NCBI GenBank assembly: GCA_009177225.1
Contig: WFLZ01000231.1
Location: forward strand, 7,485 to 13,880
From: Clostridia bacterium
GTDB taxonomy: Bacteria; Bacillota; Clostridia; Oscillospirales; Ruminococcaceae
Reading direction: 5' to 3'
Length of the DNA: 6,396 nucleotides
The notes under the pieces were generated by a model. It ran no database searches and was not told where the DNA came from. It worked only from the letters and a program-made list of their open reading frames with translations. This document shows positions 1 through 6,273 of the stretch, in pieces (position 1 is the first letter of the stretch; every line of letters starts with the position of its first letter). The translations under genes were made by a program, and so were the position numbers.

Positions 1-1302
1 AATGAAGTGATTAAAAATCTTGCCCTGCTTGGCTTCTCAAGGGTATTTATCATTGATATGGATACTATCTCAACGTCCAATCTTAGCAGAACCGTACTCT
101 TTTCAGCTGATGATTTAGGAAAATATAAGGCTGAGGTTGCTGCCGATAGATTTCGTGAAATGTCCGTTGCGCCAGATGAGAAAGTGGCTGTGGATTATTA
201 TGTTGGTGATCTTATCTCTGGTTTAGGTCAAGGCGTATTTAGGCGATGTGATATTATACTAGGTTGCCTTGATAATATTTACACACGTAGAAATGTAAAT
301 ATGAGAGCTGCAATTTTGCAAAAGCCGTATTTAGATGCGGGTATAAGTAGCCTGTACTCTAATCTTAGCATTGTTCATTTCCCATATACTGCTTGCTTAG
401 AATGCGGCATGGATAGCGATAGCATTCAGCAGGAATCTATTAAGCGTACATCATGTGACACATACAAATTCAAGGCGATTCAAGAACAGAAAGTGCCTAC
501 AACACAGGTTACATCTGCATTGATTTCCGCACTTATGTGTCAAGAAACTGTTAAAATTCTTCATGTGGATGATCCTGAGTCAATTATCGCAGAACAAAAC
601 GATACAAAATCAAAGAAATTCAAAATACAAACCCAAGCAACAGTTACTGGAAAGCAAGTACCCAAGTTGAAACCTAAGTATGGCTGCAAATACTACTTTG
701 ATGGAAATAACAACACATTTTCAACATTTCCGATAATAAAAAGAGCAAATTGTTTCTGCCAAGGAGATGACTACTTGACTTGGGCAATGTTAGATGATGT
801 GCCAGGCAGCGATGTGGTTGAAACCAATTTTACAAATACATCAACGGTAAGAGATATTTTGAATTATATGTTTGAGAGAACGGGCGTAAAACACCAATTA
901 GTATTAGATGTCAATCCTCTTGATACCGAAAGTGGTCATGTCGTTGTAAAACGGGTAAAGTGCAGAGGTACCACAGAGAATGGTAAGGTCATCCCATGTG
1001 ATAAATGGGTAGATTTTGCAGGAAAACCTCGTTCACAAATCTATAAAGATGACTGCTTTTGTGAATTGCATATTAATTCCCAACATAAGTATCTTGGCGG
1101 CTCAACAATTGACGAGACTGTGTCAAGATTTTATGAAGGTATGGATGATGAGCGATTTCTCGATTACCCATTAAGTACTCTGGGATATCCTAAGCTCGCA
1201 ATCTTGACAGTTGCTACACTTGATGAAGATGGCGCAACAACATTTATTGAGTTAACAGGTGACTTACATGATGTTATGCCTAACTTGAGTAAAGGAATAT
1301 GA
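1..1302 (+). CDS. Ubiquitin-E1/ThiF-like activating enzyme (5' end outside window)
   Basis: The gene enters the window already open. The first codons (N-E-V-I-K-N-L) match the segment just after the Gly-rich GxGGxG loop of ThiF/E1 adenylation domains, so the GTG at 7 is not the real start. Counting codons from base 1: D19-x-D21, S26-N27-L28 and R30 form the classic ATP-site signature, K41/K43 lie in the expected following region, and L90-D91-N92 with R96/R97 follows. C132-x-x-C135 and then R149-T-S-C152 come next; by analogy with bacterial E1 proteins C152 (codon 454-456) is the likely thioester Cys, followed by a V-P-T-T segment and a helix. About 220 further residues form a C-terminal domain rich in Cys (C229, C251, C253, C321, C333, C352, C354) and ending in an L-G-Y-P...E-L-T-G-D segment. 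It should adenylate the C-terminus of a ubiquitin-like or sulfur-carrier protein and form a thioester with it. The JAB isopeptidase at 4711 favours conjugation over sulfur transfer. The stop overlaps the next start (ATGA). Confidence 0.9.
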   Translation, partial: NEVIKNLALLGFSRVFIIDMDTISTSNLSRTVLFSADDLGKYKAEVAADRFREMSVAPDEKVAVDYYVGDLISGLGQGVFRRCDIILGCLDNIYTRRNVNMRAAILQKPYLDAGISSLYSNLSIVHFPYTACLECGMDSDSIQQESIKRTSCDTYKFKAIQEQKVPTTQVTSALISALMCQETVKILHVDDPESIIAEQNDTKSKKFKIQTQATVTGKQVPKLKPKYGCKYYFDGNNNTFSTFPIIKRANCFCQGDDYLTWAMLDDVPGSDVVETNFTNTSTVRDILNYMFERTGVKHQLVLDVNPLDTESGHVVVKRVKCRGTTENGKVIPCDKWVDFAGKPRSQIYKDDCFCELHINSQHKYLGGSTIDETVSRFYEGMDDERFLDYPLSTLGYPKLAILTVATLDEDGATTFIELTGDLHDVMPNLSKGI

Positions 1303-2033
1303 ACACAGATGTAAAAAAGCATACGCTCTTACCGTCAGAGACAGCAGAACTAAAAGGGCGAAAAGATCTTTTAAGTTATGAAGAATTTGAATCAGGTATG
1401 ACCGTAGTTGTATGCCGCAAATGTGAAACGCTACAGCTGGAGGATACTTGGTTCTCGAACCCACAAGGTCCAAGATGTGTAAAGTGTAATTGCATAGAAT
1501 CCAAAAAGTTTGATTTGATAGATTTTATAAAAGCTTCACCTATACATATTCCTCCGCATAATAGAAAAAGTCATAATCGTAAGAGGATTTCAATCACACG
1601 ATCTCGTAATGGCATTAGGAGAACGCTTAACAGTATTCTTCAAGCCATCAGAAGGTTTGATTTACTAGATAAGTTGCTCGACCTCAGTCAAGCTATAGTC
1701 ATAGTTAGGTGCATTGCGATAATTTTTATTATTTTCGCAGGTTCTTCATCTGTCATTCTTCATTCACAATCAAAACTTTCAGTGGAAAAGATGGATGAAA
1801 CAAGAATAAGTACTGTTGAAAATATCTCTATTTTAAATAATGACATTTTGGGTTCATCAAGTAAAATCAAAGGAACTATTATTGCAAACAATGAACACTT
1901 GCTTGATGAATCAAAGTCTGCATTTGCGTATACAAAATCTTCAAGGGATTACTTGAAACGGGAATTTGATGGTGTCAATTATCAAATAGGTGTATGGTTT
2001 GATTCTGTAATTGACTGGTTTGAAAATTTATAA
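1299..2033 (+). CDS. Zinc-ribbon protein with one membrane segment
   Basis: A 244-residue protein that I do not recognise as a named family. The N-terminal part has a zinc-ribbon pattern, C39-x-x-C42 and C60-x-x-C63 (plus C65), followed by a strongly basic stretch (about 87-119). One hydrophobic segment at about 132-154 should span the membrane. The remaining ~90 residues are polar, predicted helical and rich in Ser, Asn and Lys, with no Cys. The basic residues before the membrane segment suggest that the zinc ribbon faces the cytoplasm and the tail faces outward. The start codon overlaps the stop of the E1 gene (ATGA), with a weak AAAGGA just upstream, so translation is probably coupled. Inference: it could tether the conjugation machinery to the membrane and sense something through the tail. 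The basic stretch contains R-I-S-I-T at 96-100, one copy of the short motif shared across the operon. Confidence 0.75.
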   Translation: MNTDVKKHTLLPSETAELKGRKDLLSYEEFESGMTVVVCRKCETLQLEDTWFSNPQGPRCVKCNCIESKKFDLIDFIKASPIHIPPHNRKSHNRKRISITRSRNGIRRTLNSILQAIRRFDLLDKLLDLSQAIVIVRCIAIIFIIFAGSSSVILHSQSKLSVEKMDETRISTVENISILNNDILGSSSKIKGTIIANNEHLLDESKSAFAYTKSSRDYLKREFDGVNYQIGVWFDSVIDWFENL

Positions 2034-2045
2034 AAAGGTGAAGAT

Positions 2046-2228
2046 ATGAAGACTGTATCAAAGGTAATATTTTGGATTTTTTTAGCTATTACTGCTATCT
2101 CATTAATTGCTTCGTTAATCCTTTGTGGAGACGAAGATGAAAGTAAAAATGCAAGAAAAACTGCGTTTTGGTCGATGGTTAGTGGCATTGTTTTGACATA
2201 TATATCATGGATACTATGGAGTTTGTGA
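2046..2228 (+). CDS. Small protein with two predicted membrane segments
   Basis: A 60-residue protein with two hydrophobic stretches (about 7-27 and 40-59) separated by a short charged loop (D-E-D-E-S-K-N-A-R-K). This is a hairpin membrane-protein layout. AAGGTGA at 2035-2041 serves as ribosome binding site for the ATG. It sits 12 bases after the zinc-ribbon membrane gene and 9 bases before the ATPase-like gene. The spacing, ribosome site and clean stop support a real gene despite its size. No family is recognised. Its place in the operon suggests a small membrane subunit or accessory protein for the neighbouring membrane proteins (inference). Toxin-like or holin-like roles cannot be excluded from hydrophobicity alone, but nothing specific points to them. 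Confidence 0.7.
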   Translation: MKTVSKVIFWIFLAITAISLIASLILCGDEDESKNARKTAFWSMVSGIVLTYISWILWSL

Positions 2229-2237
2229 GGAATTATC

Positions 2238-3641
2238 ATGGCACGAATAAAAATAAGAGCCCATGTTTATAATCCTTCGGGAGACACTGGACAACCGTCA
2301 AGAATACAAATCCGTCCTGGTTCTCAATTGTCGATTACTGGTCATACTTTACCGTATGCCGTGGATACTTCTAATGTTGCTTTTAGAAGAAACATCTATG
2401 ATGTGAGAACAGTTGAGTGCTTTGATGGATATGTTGATAGCTCACAGTTAAGCAATCTTGTGATTTCAGGTGCTAGCGGTTTAATTGGAGAACCAAATAG
2501 TCAGAATCCGCAGCAAGGCGCTGATTATAAAATGAATATACTCTCAAAATATCTTAGGATAGTAGATAGTCGGGATAGTGCCGTTTTCATTCTTTCTGGA
2601 CAAGGCTCCAACTCGGTTAGTGCATTTGATATTTTTCGTCCCCTTATCTGTACTCAAAACAATGCGTATTATACTCCATTACCGCTTAATGAGTATATTG
2701 ATTTTTTGATTACTGAATATGATAAATATTGTGAAAACAGACGGATAAGTTACAACCCTGATATACTTAAAGCAATTATTAATATGATGGCTGTGGAAAA
2801 TCGAGATATTAATAATATCTTTTCGACATCAGAGGAATTGCAAAGTACAATTGATTCAGCCCACAATCAAGGTATTATAACTGAATCATGTGCTACTCAA
2901 TACAGACAAGTTGCTAGAAATAATATAGATGACTTTAGAAGTGCTAAAGGGTTCCTTTCACATTACTGTTCAATTCTTAAAGATATTTTGTATCCGAAGA
3001 TTGGCAATTATTCTGGATATAATACACGCATTCTTAATTCGGGATATGCTTTTCAAGTCAAATTGAGAACGATGTCTTCGTCTTCTATGACAGATTCTGA
3101 GAATATTGAATATAACATGGCGATTTCACGCCTTTTGAAAACAGAATTTTCCTTAAATTTTAATTGCTCGAATTCACCTCAGCGTAAACTTATTGTTATT
3201 TTAGATCACCTTTCCTATGAACAAGCTGAATTGTTCGCTTGGATATGGAATAGTGATTCATCTTGGCTGAAACACCAAGAACAGATCTTTATCATTTGTT
3301 TACAAGAAGATTATCCTAAACAAATGATGCGTTGTACTGATTTTGATAGGAAAATCCAGAAATGGTATTATTTAAATCACAATGACGGAAGAGATTTAGA
3401 AGCATTACTAGGAGAAACCTTAGTTTTTAACACTTCAACTGCTCAGCATACAGACTATGGTGGCATTATTTCTGTAAATCGAATACTCAAAATTCCTACA
3501 GGTCAGGGAACACATACAGTGCCAGCGTATAGACCTAGACACTCAAGAACTTTTTTTCAAGAATTATCGCCAGGTGAAGGCTTATTAAAAATAAGGGGGC
3601 AGGAAAAAGGTCATCAATTCAGATGTATGTACGATGCTTAA
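2238..3641 (+). CDS. Degenerate TraG/VirD4/HerA-like P-loop ATPase (probable pseudoenzyme)
   Basis: A 467-residue protein. The layout resembles TraG/VirD4/HerA-type ATPases: a strand leading into a Walker A position (A-V-F-I-L-S-G-Q-G-S-N-S-V-S, 115-128), a long helical middle, a Walker B-like strand (L318-I-V-I-L-D323-H324), a following strand ending in a conserved-type Gln (I-I-C-L-Q356), a late L-L-G-E (390-393), and a C-terminal S-P-G-E-G-L-L-K-I-R-G (444-454), typical of the end of such ATPases. Where a working P-loop has GxxxxGK[ST], this protein reads G-Q-G-S-N-S-V-S, losing the Gly and the catalytic Lys. The Glu expected after the Walker B Asp is His. If the assignment is right, it should not hydrolyse ATP and may be a structural partner of another ATPase. 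The first ~30 residues carry two basic/isoleucine peptides (R-I-K-I-R at 3-7, R-I-Q-I-R at 22-26). GAGG at 2227-2230 supports the ATG. The family call rests on motif layout only; the gene itself is certain. Confidence 0.6.
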   Translation: MARIKIRAHVYNPSGDTGQPSRIQIRPGSQLSITGHTLPYAVDTSNVAFRRNIYDVRTVECFDGYVDSSQLSNLVISGASGLIGEPNSQNPQQGADYKMNILSKYLRIVDSRDSAVFILSGQGSNSVSAFDIFRPLICTQNNAYYTPLPLNEYIDFLITEYDKYCENRRISYNPDILKAIINMMAVENRDINNIFSTSEELQSTIDSAHNQGIITESCATQYRQVARNNIDDFRSAKGFLSHYCSILKDILYPKIGNYSGYNTRILNSGYAFQVKLRTMSSSSMTDSENIEYNMAISRLLKTEFSLNFNCSNSPQRKLIVILDHLSYEQAELFAWIWNSDSSWLKHQEQIFIICLQEDYPKQMMRCTDFDRKIQKWYYLNHNDGRDLEALLGETLVFNTSTAQHTDYGGIISVNRILKIPTGQGTHTVPAYRPRHSRTFFQELSPGEGLLKIRGQEKGHQFRCMYDA

Positions 3642-3662
3642 ATAGAGATAGGATGATGAGGC

Positions 3663-4721
3663 ATGAAGAAGGAGAAATATTATTTAATTATTATAATCGC
3701 TTTGAATTATCTAATCTGGCTTTTGCTTACAGCCGGTATGATTTCAATAGAAGCATATCTGATTTCATCAGTCGCATATGTAATTTATATAATAGGAATG
3801 GTTATGATAGGTGATCAGATTTTAGCACGAATTCTAAAAACTAAAGATTTCAATGAAGCTGACGATTTGTACAATGTACTTAATTACAGTTGTAACAATT
3901 ATCAGCAAAAGTGTCTGGAGTCACCTAAAAAATTGAAATACTATTTCTTTGAATATGATAAGCCAATAGCATTTGCTTTCGGAAACTCTTCAATTTTTGT
4001 ATCATCATCTATACTTCAAATTAGGCATAGTCAGCAGTCGCAAATATGTACACAGGCTGCTGCAGAGACAGATTCCTTGAGAGGATTAGCAAATTTAGTA
4101 GTCATTTTTGGAAATCCTATTATTGTAGGCGTATTTATGTTTATACTAATAGGTAAGTGGCTTATTTATTTACAACTCCAAATCTTGAAAATAATGATTG
4201 TGCTAATGATTGTAATCTTTGAATGGTGTATTGGATTGATAACTAATGTTTTCTTCGGAAGATCATCTGGATCATCGATATCCGCATTATGGTTATTAAG
4301 ATTTGGTTCTTTATTCTCAGCTGACAAGATTAGCGATGCAATCTATTTAATAATGTGTAGCTTTCTGTCATCAATTTTATATGTCCTTTCTTTTGGGCAA
4401 ATCGCATTAGTTCGCCAATTTGATCATTCAACTGATAGATTGTTATCCAAAATGTGGATGCGTAATGAACTAGAAGGTTTTCTAAATACAGATTATTCTG
4501 AGTTATCTCCCGAACAGCCTAATCTAGTTTCTGATAGATTAAAGCTATTATGTCATATCGTTGAAGCACGTCTTGATTCTCAGAAAAGGATTGAAAAACT
4601 GAGTGATTACTACACACCTGAACCACAGCATAGAATAAGAATTCGTCATAATGACGATAATAGGCAACCAACACGAATTCGAATTCATAGAAGAGAAAAC
4701 GGAGGTCATCATGAAGATTAA
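3663..4721 (+). CDS. M48 (HtpX/Ste24)-like membrane protein lacking HExxH (probable pseudoprotease)
   Basis: A 352-residue protein with about five hydrophobic segments (near 6-25, 30-52, 143-170, 172-197 and 223-249). Between the second and third lies a segment typical of M48 peptidases: a strand, then D99-K-P-I-A-F-A-F-G (99-107) and I-F-V-S-S-S-I-L (111-118), matching the family's 'NAFA.G...v.vt.gLl' block. The zinc-binding HExxH should follow about 15 residues later, but the sequence there is Q131-A-A-A-E135. The later family motif with the third zinc ligand, usually [RE]-E-Y-x-A-D, appears as R251-Q-F-D254-H-S-T-D258-R, with Glu replaced by Asp. A terminal R-I-E-K-L (309-313) again fits M48. 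So the fold looks kept and the catalytic metal site lost. The tail (314-352) is polar and holds R-I-R-I-R (324-328) and R-I-R-I-H (338-342), then G-G-H-H-E-D. AGGATG at 3650-3655 supports the ATG. The stop overlaps the JAB gene by 11 bases. Confidence 0.65.
   Translation: MKKEKYYLIIIIALNYLIWLLLTAGMISIEAYLISSVAYVIYIIGMVMIGDQILARILKTKDFNEADDLYNVLNYSCNNYQQKCLESPKKLKYYFFEYDKPIAFAFGNSSIFVSSSILQIRHSQQSQICTQAAAETDSLRGLANLVVIFGNPIIVGVFMFILIGKWLIYLQLQILKIMIVLMIVIFEWCIGLITNVFFGRSSGSSISALWLLRFGSLFSADKISDAIYLIMCSFLSSILYVLSFGQIALVRQFDHSTDRLLSKMWMRNELEGFLNTDYSELSPEQPNLVSDRLKLLCHIVEARLDSQKRIEKLSDYYTPEPQHRIRIRHNDDNRQPTRIRIHRRENGGHHED
4701..4705 (+). promoter_or_regulatory. Ribosome binding site that sets the JAB start
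   Basis: GGAGG lies 5 bases before the ATG at 4711, inside the end of the upstream gene. It makes 4711 a much better start than the in-frame ATG at 4651, which has no such site and would add 20 residues overlapping the upstream tail. Confidence 0.85.
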
Positions 4722-5481
4722 GGTTAATATTCACCAGCCAAAAGAAAAGTTCATCCGCCGTCCATATGTTGCAAGCGATTACTGCCCATTATCTCATAAG
4801 GAATTATCCTATTCTGTAAAAAAGCACAGCCTAAACGCAAAATGCGATAATTACAAAACAGCCAATTCAGCCTATCTTCTCTATATTTTAAAGGATGCCG
4901 CTGATGCTATTCTTAGTTTTATAGAATGGGATAAACACACCGAACATAATCATACAGAAGTATGCGGCTTTATGATTGGACACCACTACTACGATGAAAG
5001 CAAAGATATTAACTATACCGAGGTAGAGTCAATTATTACTGCACCTACTGATATGAGTACTGAAGTATACTTGCAGCTTTCTACTGACTCTATGTTTGCA
5101 ATTGAGCAAGCACTAGATGCGTATAATGCTGAACATGAAACTGATTGTAAATTTGTTGGATGGTTTCATACACACCCTAATTCACTTCCAGTTTTTATGT
5201 CAAGTACAGACCTTATCACCCAAACTCGTTACTTTTCGGATGATTTAGGGTATGCAATTGTACTTAATCCCCATAAACTGTATTGGAAAGCTTTTCGTTC
5301 TGCCTCATGTGCTGATGTAAAGTGCATGATGGTCAGCAAAACAGTTTCTTATGATACGGTAATTAGCCCAAAAACAAAATTTGTAACCACAGGACAGGAA
5401 ACTGAAGTTCAGCAGGCTGTTGCTGAACCGCCGAAAAAACAGGAAGATGACTTAGGTTCAAACTCCAATAATGAGGAGTGA
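4711..5481 (+). CDS. JAB/JAMM (MPN) metal-dependent isopeptidase
   Basis: A 256-residue protein. The JAMM zinc-protease signature is intact: E83 in the T-E-V-C-G-F-M-I-G strand, H153-T-H155-P, and S164-S-T-D167. The H-x-H to S-x-x-D spacing is eight residues, one more than in Rpn11-type enzymes, which seems acceptable for prokaryotic JABs. It should cleave isopeptide or peptide bonds after a ubiquitin-like tail, either to process a modifier precursor or to remove it from targets, so it is the natural partner of the E1 at the start of the window. Residues 1-80 are an extension before the catalytic core and open with the basic/isoleucine peptide K-I-K-V-N-I. Residues after about 220 are a polar, probably disordered acidic tail. 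No signal peptide is visible, so it should act in the cytoplasm. The start overlaps the M48-like gene by 11 bases, suggesting coupled translation. Confidence 0.92.
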   Translation: MKIKVNIHQPKEKFIRRPYVASDYCPLSHKELSYSVKKHSLNAKCDNYKTANSAYLLYILKDAADAILSFIEWDKHTEHNHTEVCGFMIGHHYYDESKDINYTEVESIITAPTDMSTEVYLQLSTDSMFAIEQALDAYNAEHETDCKFVGWFHTHPNSLPVFMSSTDLITQTRYFSDDLGYAIVLNPHKLYWKAFRSASCADVKCMMVSKTVSYDTVISPKTKFVTTGQETEVQQAVAEPPKKQEDDLGSNSNNEE

Positions 5482-5487
5482 TTTGGC

Positions 5488-5814
5488 ATGAATTTCAAAA
5501 TTGAAAAAGGAATTGCACCGCAAACCCCAAAAATCAGAATTGAAAAGGGTATCGCACCATCGCCTCAGCCGACACAAAGAGTTCATATCACACATCAACC
5601 TAGAATTGTATTGCCACCTGGGCATCCACCATTGACACCCCAACAACAGGCTTCACATGATAGATTAAAAGCTAAATGGGCTGAAAAGCGTTGTTCATTA
5701 CCACATACTTGTCCTTTATGTCGTCGTGAAATTGAGAATTCTGTATATGAAGCATCATCATCTGATTGTGAATTTCACTGCAGTTGGCCTGACTGTGAAT
5801 ACGAATGGAGGTAA
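5488..5814 (+). CDS. Small protein with N-terminal repeat and C-terminal zinc site
   Basis: A 108-residue protein, not recognised as a named family. The N-terminal third is a near-perfect tandem peptide repeat, K-I-E-K-G-I-A-P at 4-11 and R-I-E-K-G-I-A-P at 17-24, linked by Q-T-P-K-I. A Pro/Gln/His-rich stretch follows (about 25-55), with R-V-H-I-T at 31-35. The C-terminus holds C75-P-L-C78, then C94, C98 and C103, with a closing E-Y-E-W-R. This looks like a compact zinc-binding domain. The form (flexible repeat linker plus zinc knob) suggests an adaptor rather than an enzyme (inference). GAGGAG at 5473-5478 supports the ATG, and the gene lies 6 bases after JAB and 6 bases before the next gene. 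The linker resembles, at short-motif level, the ends of the ATPase-like and M48-like proteins. Confidence 0.75.
   Translation: MNFKIEKGIAPQTPKIRIEKGIAPSPQPTQRVHITHQPRIVLPPGHPPLTPQQQASHDRLKAKWAEKRCSLPHTCPLCRREIENSVYEASSSDCEFHCSWPDCEYEWR
5497..5559 (+). repeat. Tandem 39-base-period coding repeat
   Basis: Two copies of a unit coding [KR]-I-E-K-G-I-A-P (5497-5520 and 5536-5559) start 39 bases apart. The peptides differ at one residue and the DNA differs at several synonymous sites. This suggests an old duplication kept at protein level rather than recent replication slippage. Confidence 0.8.
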
Positions 5815-5820
5815 GTAGAT

Positions 5821-6273
5821 ATGGATAAGGGCTCATACATCGAATCAAAGTATATTAATGCATATTGTCAATCTAAGAAATATATGCATTATGTAATTCG
5901 TGTTGATCACTACACTAATGGATGGTATATGGTTTCAGGATTCCTTTCAGCGGCGGATGCTGTTCAAAAGAAGCATAAAACGATCTTTGATAAGTATCGC
6001 AACAGGGAGAATGCAAAAGTTACTCAGCAAGATGATTTCAAAGTTGAAGAAGAGGTTAATTTTGACGGCGGCATTTTTTCTGATGATTCGTATTCGTGTC
6101 CGTACTGTAGAAATACCGACATAGTAAAATGTGGTCAATGTGGTCGAGTTTGTTGCAACCAAAATGGTTCAACGTTCTTTAGATGTCTGTGTGGGCATTC
6201 AGGAGAGATTTCCGGAAAGATTAAATCGCTTAGAATCATTAATAACGGTGCAGAAAAGATGAAGAAAAAATGA
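5821..6273 (+). CDS. TerY-C-like Cys-cluster protein
   Basis: A 150-residue protein. The N-terminal half (about 20-60) is a small domain with M-H-Y-V-I-R-V-D and G-W-Y-M-V-S-G strands and then a helix. I do not recognise it. The C-terminal half has a dense Cys pattern: C93-P-Y-C96, C104-G-Q-C107-G, C111-C112, C122-L-C124-G. This resembles the metal-binding TerY-C domain found beside von Willebrand-type TerY proteins in tellurite/stress-linked operons. Here no vWA domain is attached, so the module stands alone with a different N-terminus. It probably binds two zinc ions. A strong GGAGGT at 5807-5812 supports the ATG. The stop overlaps the next start (ATGA), indicating coupling. The TerY-C assignment rests on Cys spacing, so another double zinc ribbon is the main alternative. 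Confidence 0.7.
   Translation: MDKGSYIESKYINAYCQSKKYMHYVIRVDHYTNGWYMVSGFLSAADAVQKKHKTIFDKYRNRENAKVTQQDDFKVEEEVNFDGGIFSDDSYSCPYCRNTDIVKCGQCGRVCCNQNGSTFFRCLCGHSGEISGKIKSLRIINNGAEKMKKK

Noticed and set aside
7..9. GTG as the start of the E1 gene
   Set aside because: The frame is open from base 1 and the residues there match the interior of the adenylation domain, just after the Gly-rich loop. The true start is upstream of the window.
1264..1473. Minus-strand open frames (also at 1982-2239, 4519-4734, 5458-5646 and 5947-6162)
   Set aside because: All lie opposite well-supported genes, lack recognisable domains and look like AT-rich shadow frames.
2034..2045. Possible terminators in the short gaps (2034-2045, 2229-2237, 3642-3662, 5482-5487, 5815-5820)
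   Set aside because: The gaps are too short for a stem-loop with a T-run and contain mainly ribosome binding sites.
3623..3814. 63-codon + strand frame starting near the end of the ATPase-like gene
   Set aside because: It runs out of frame through the first codons of the M48-like gene, which has a better ribosome site and clear membrane segments.
4675..4686. Palindrome gaattcgaattc as a possible operator
   Set aside because: It is explained by codons for Arg-Ile-Arg-Ile inside a gene tail, and no promoter elements accompany it.
4651..4710. Earlier in-frame ATG for the JAB gene
   Set aside because: It has no good ribosome site and lies inside the M48-like tail. GGAGG places the start at 4711.
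5488..5814. The 108-residue protein as the missing ubiquitin-like modifier
   Set aside because: It has no beta-grasp-like pattern and no C-terminal Gly; it ends in a Cys-rich zinc site and Trp-Arg.
5900..6124. 74-codon + strand frame inside the TerY-C-like gene
   Set aside because: It is fully nested in another frame of a gene with a coherent Cys pattern, with no family features of its own.
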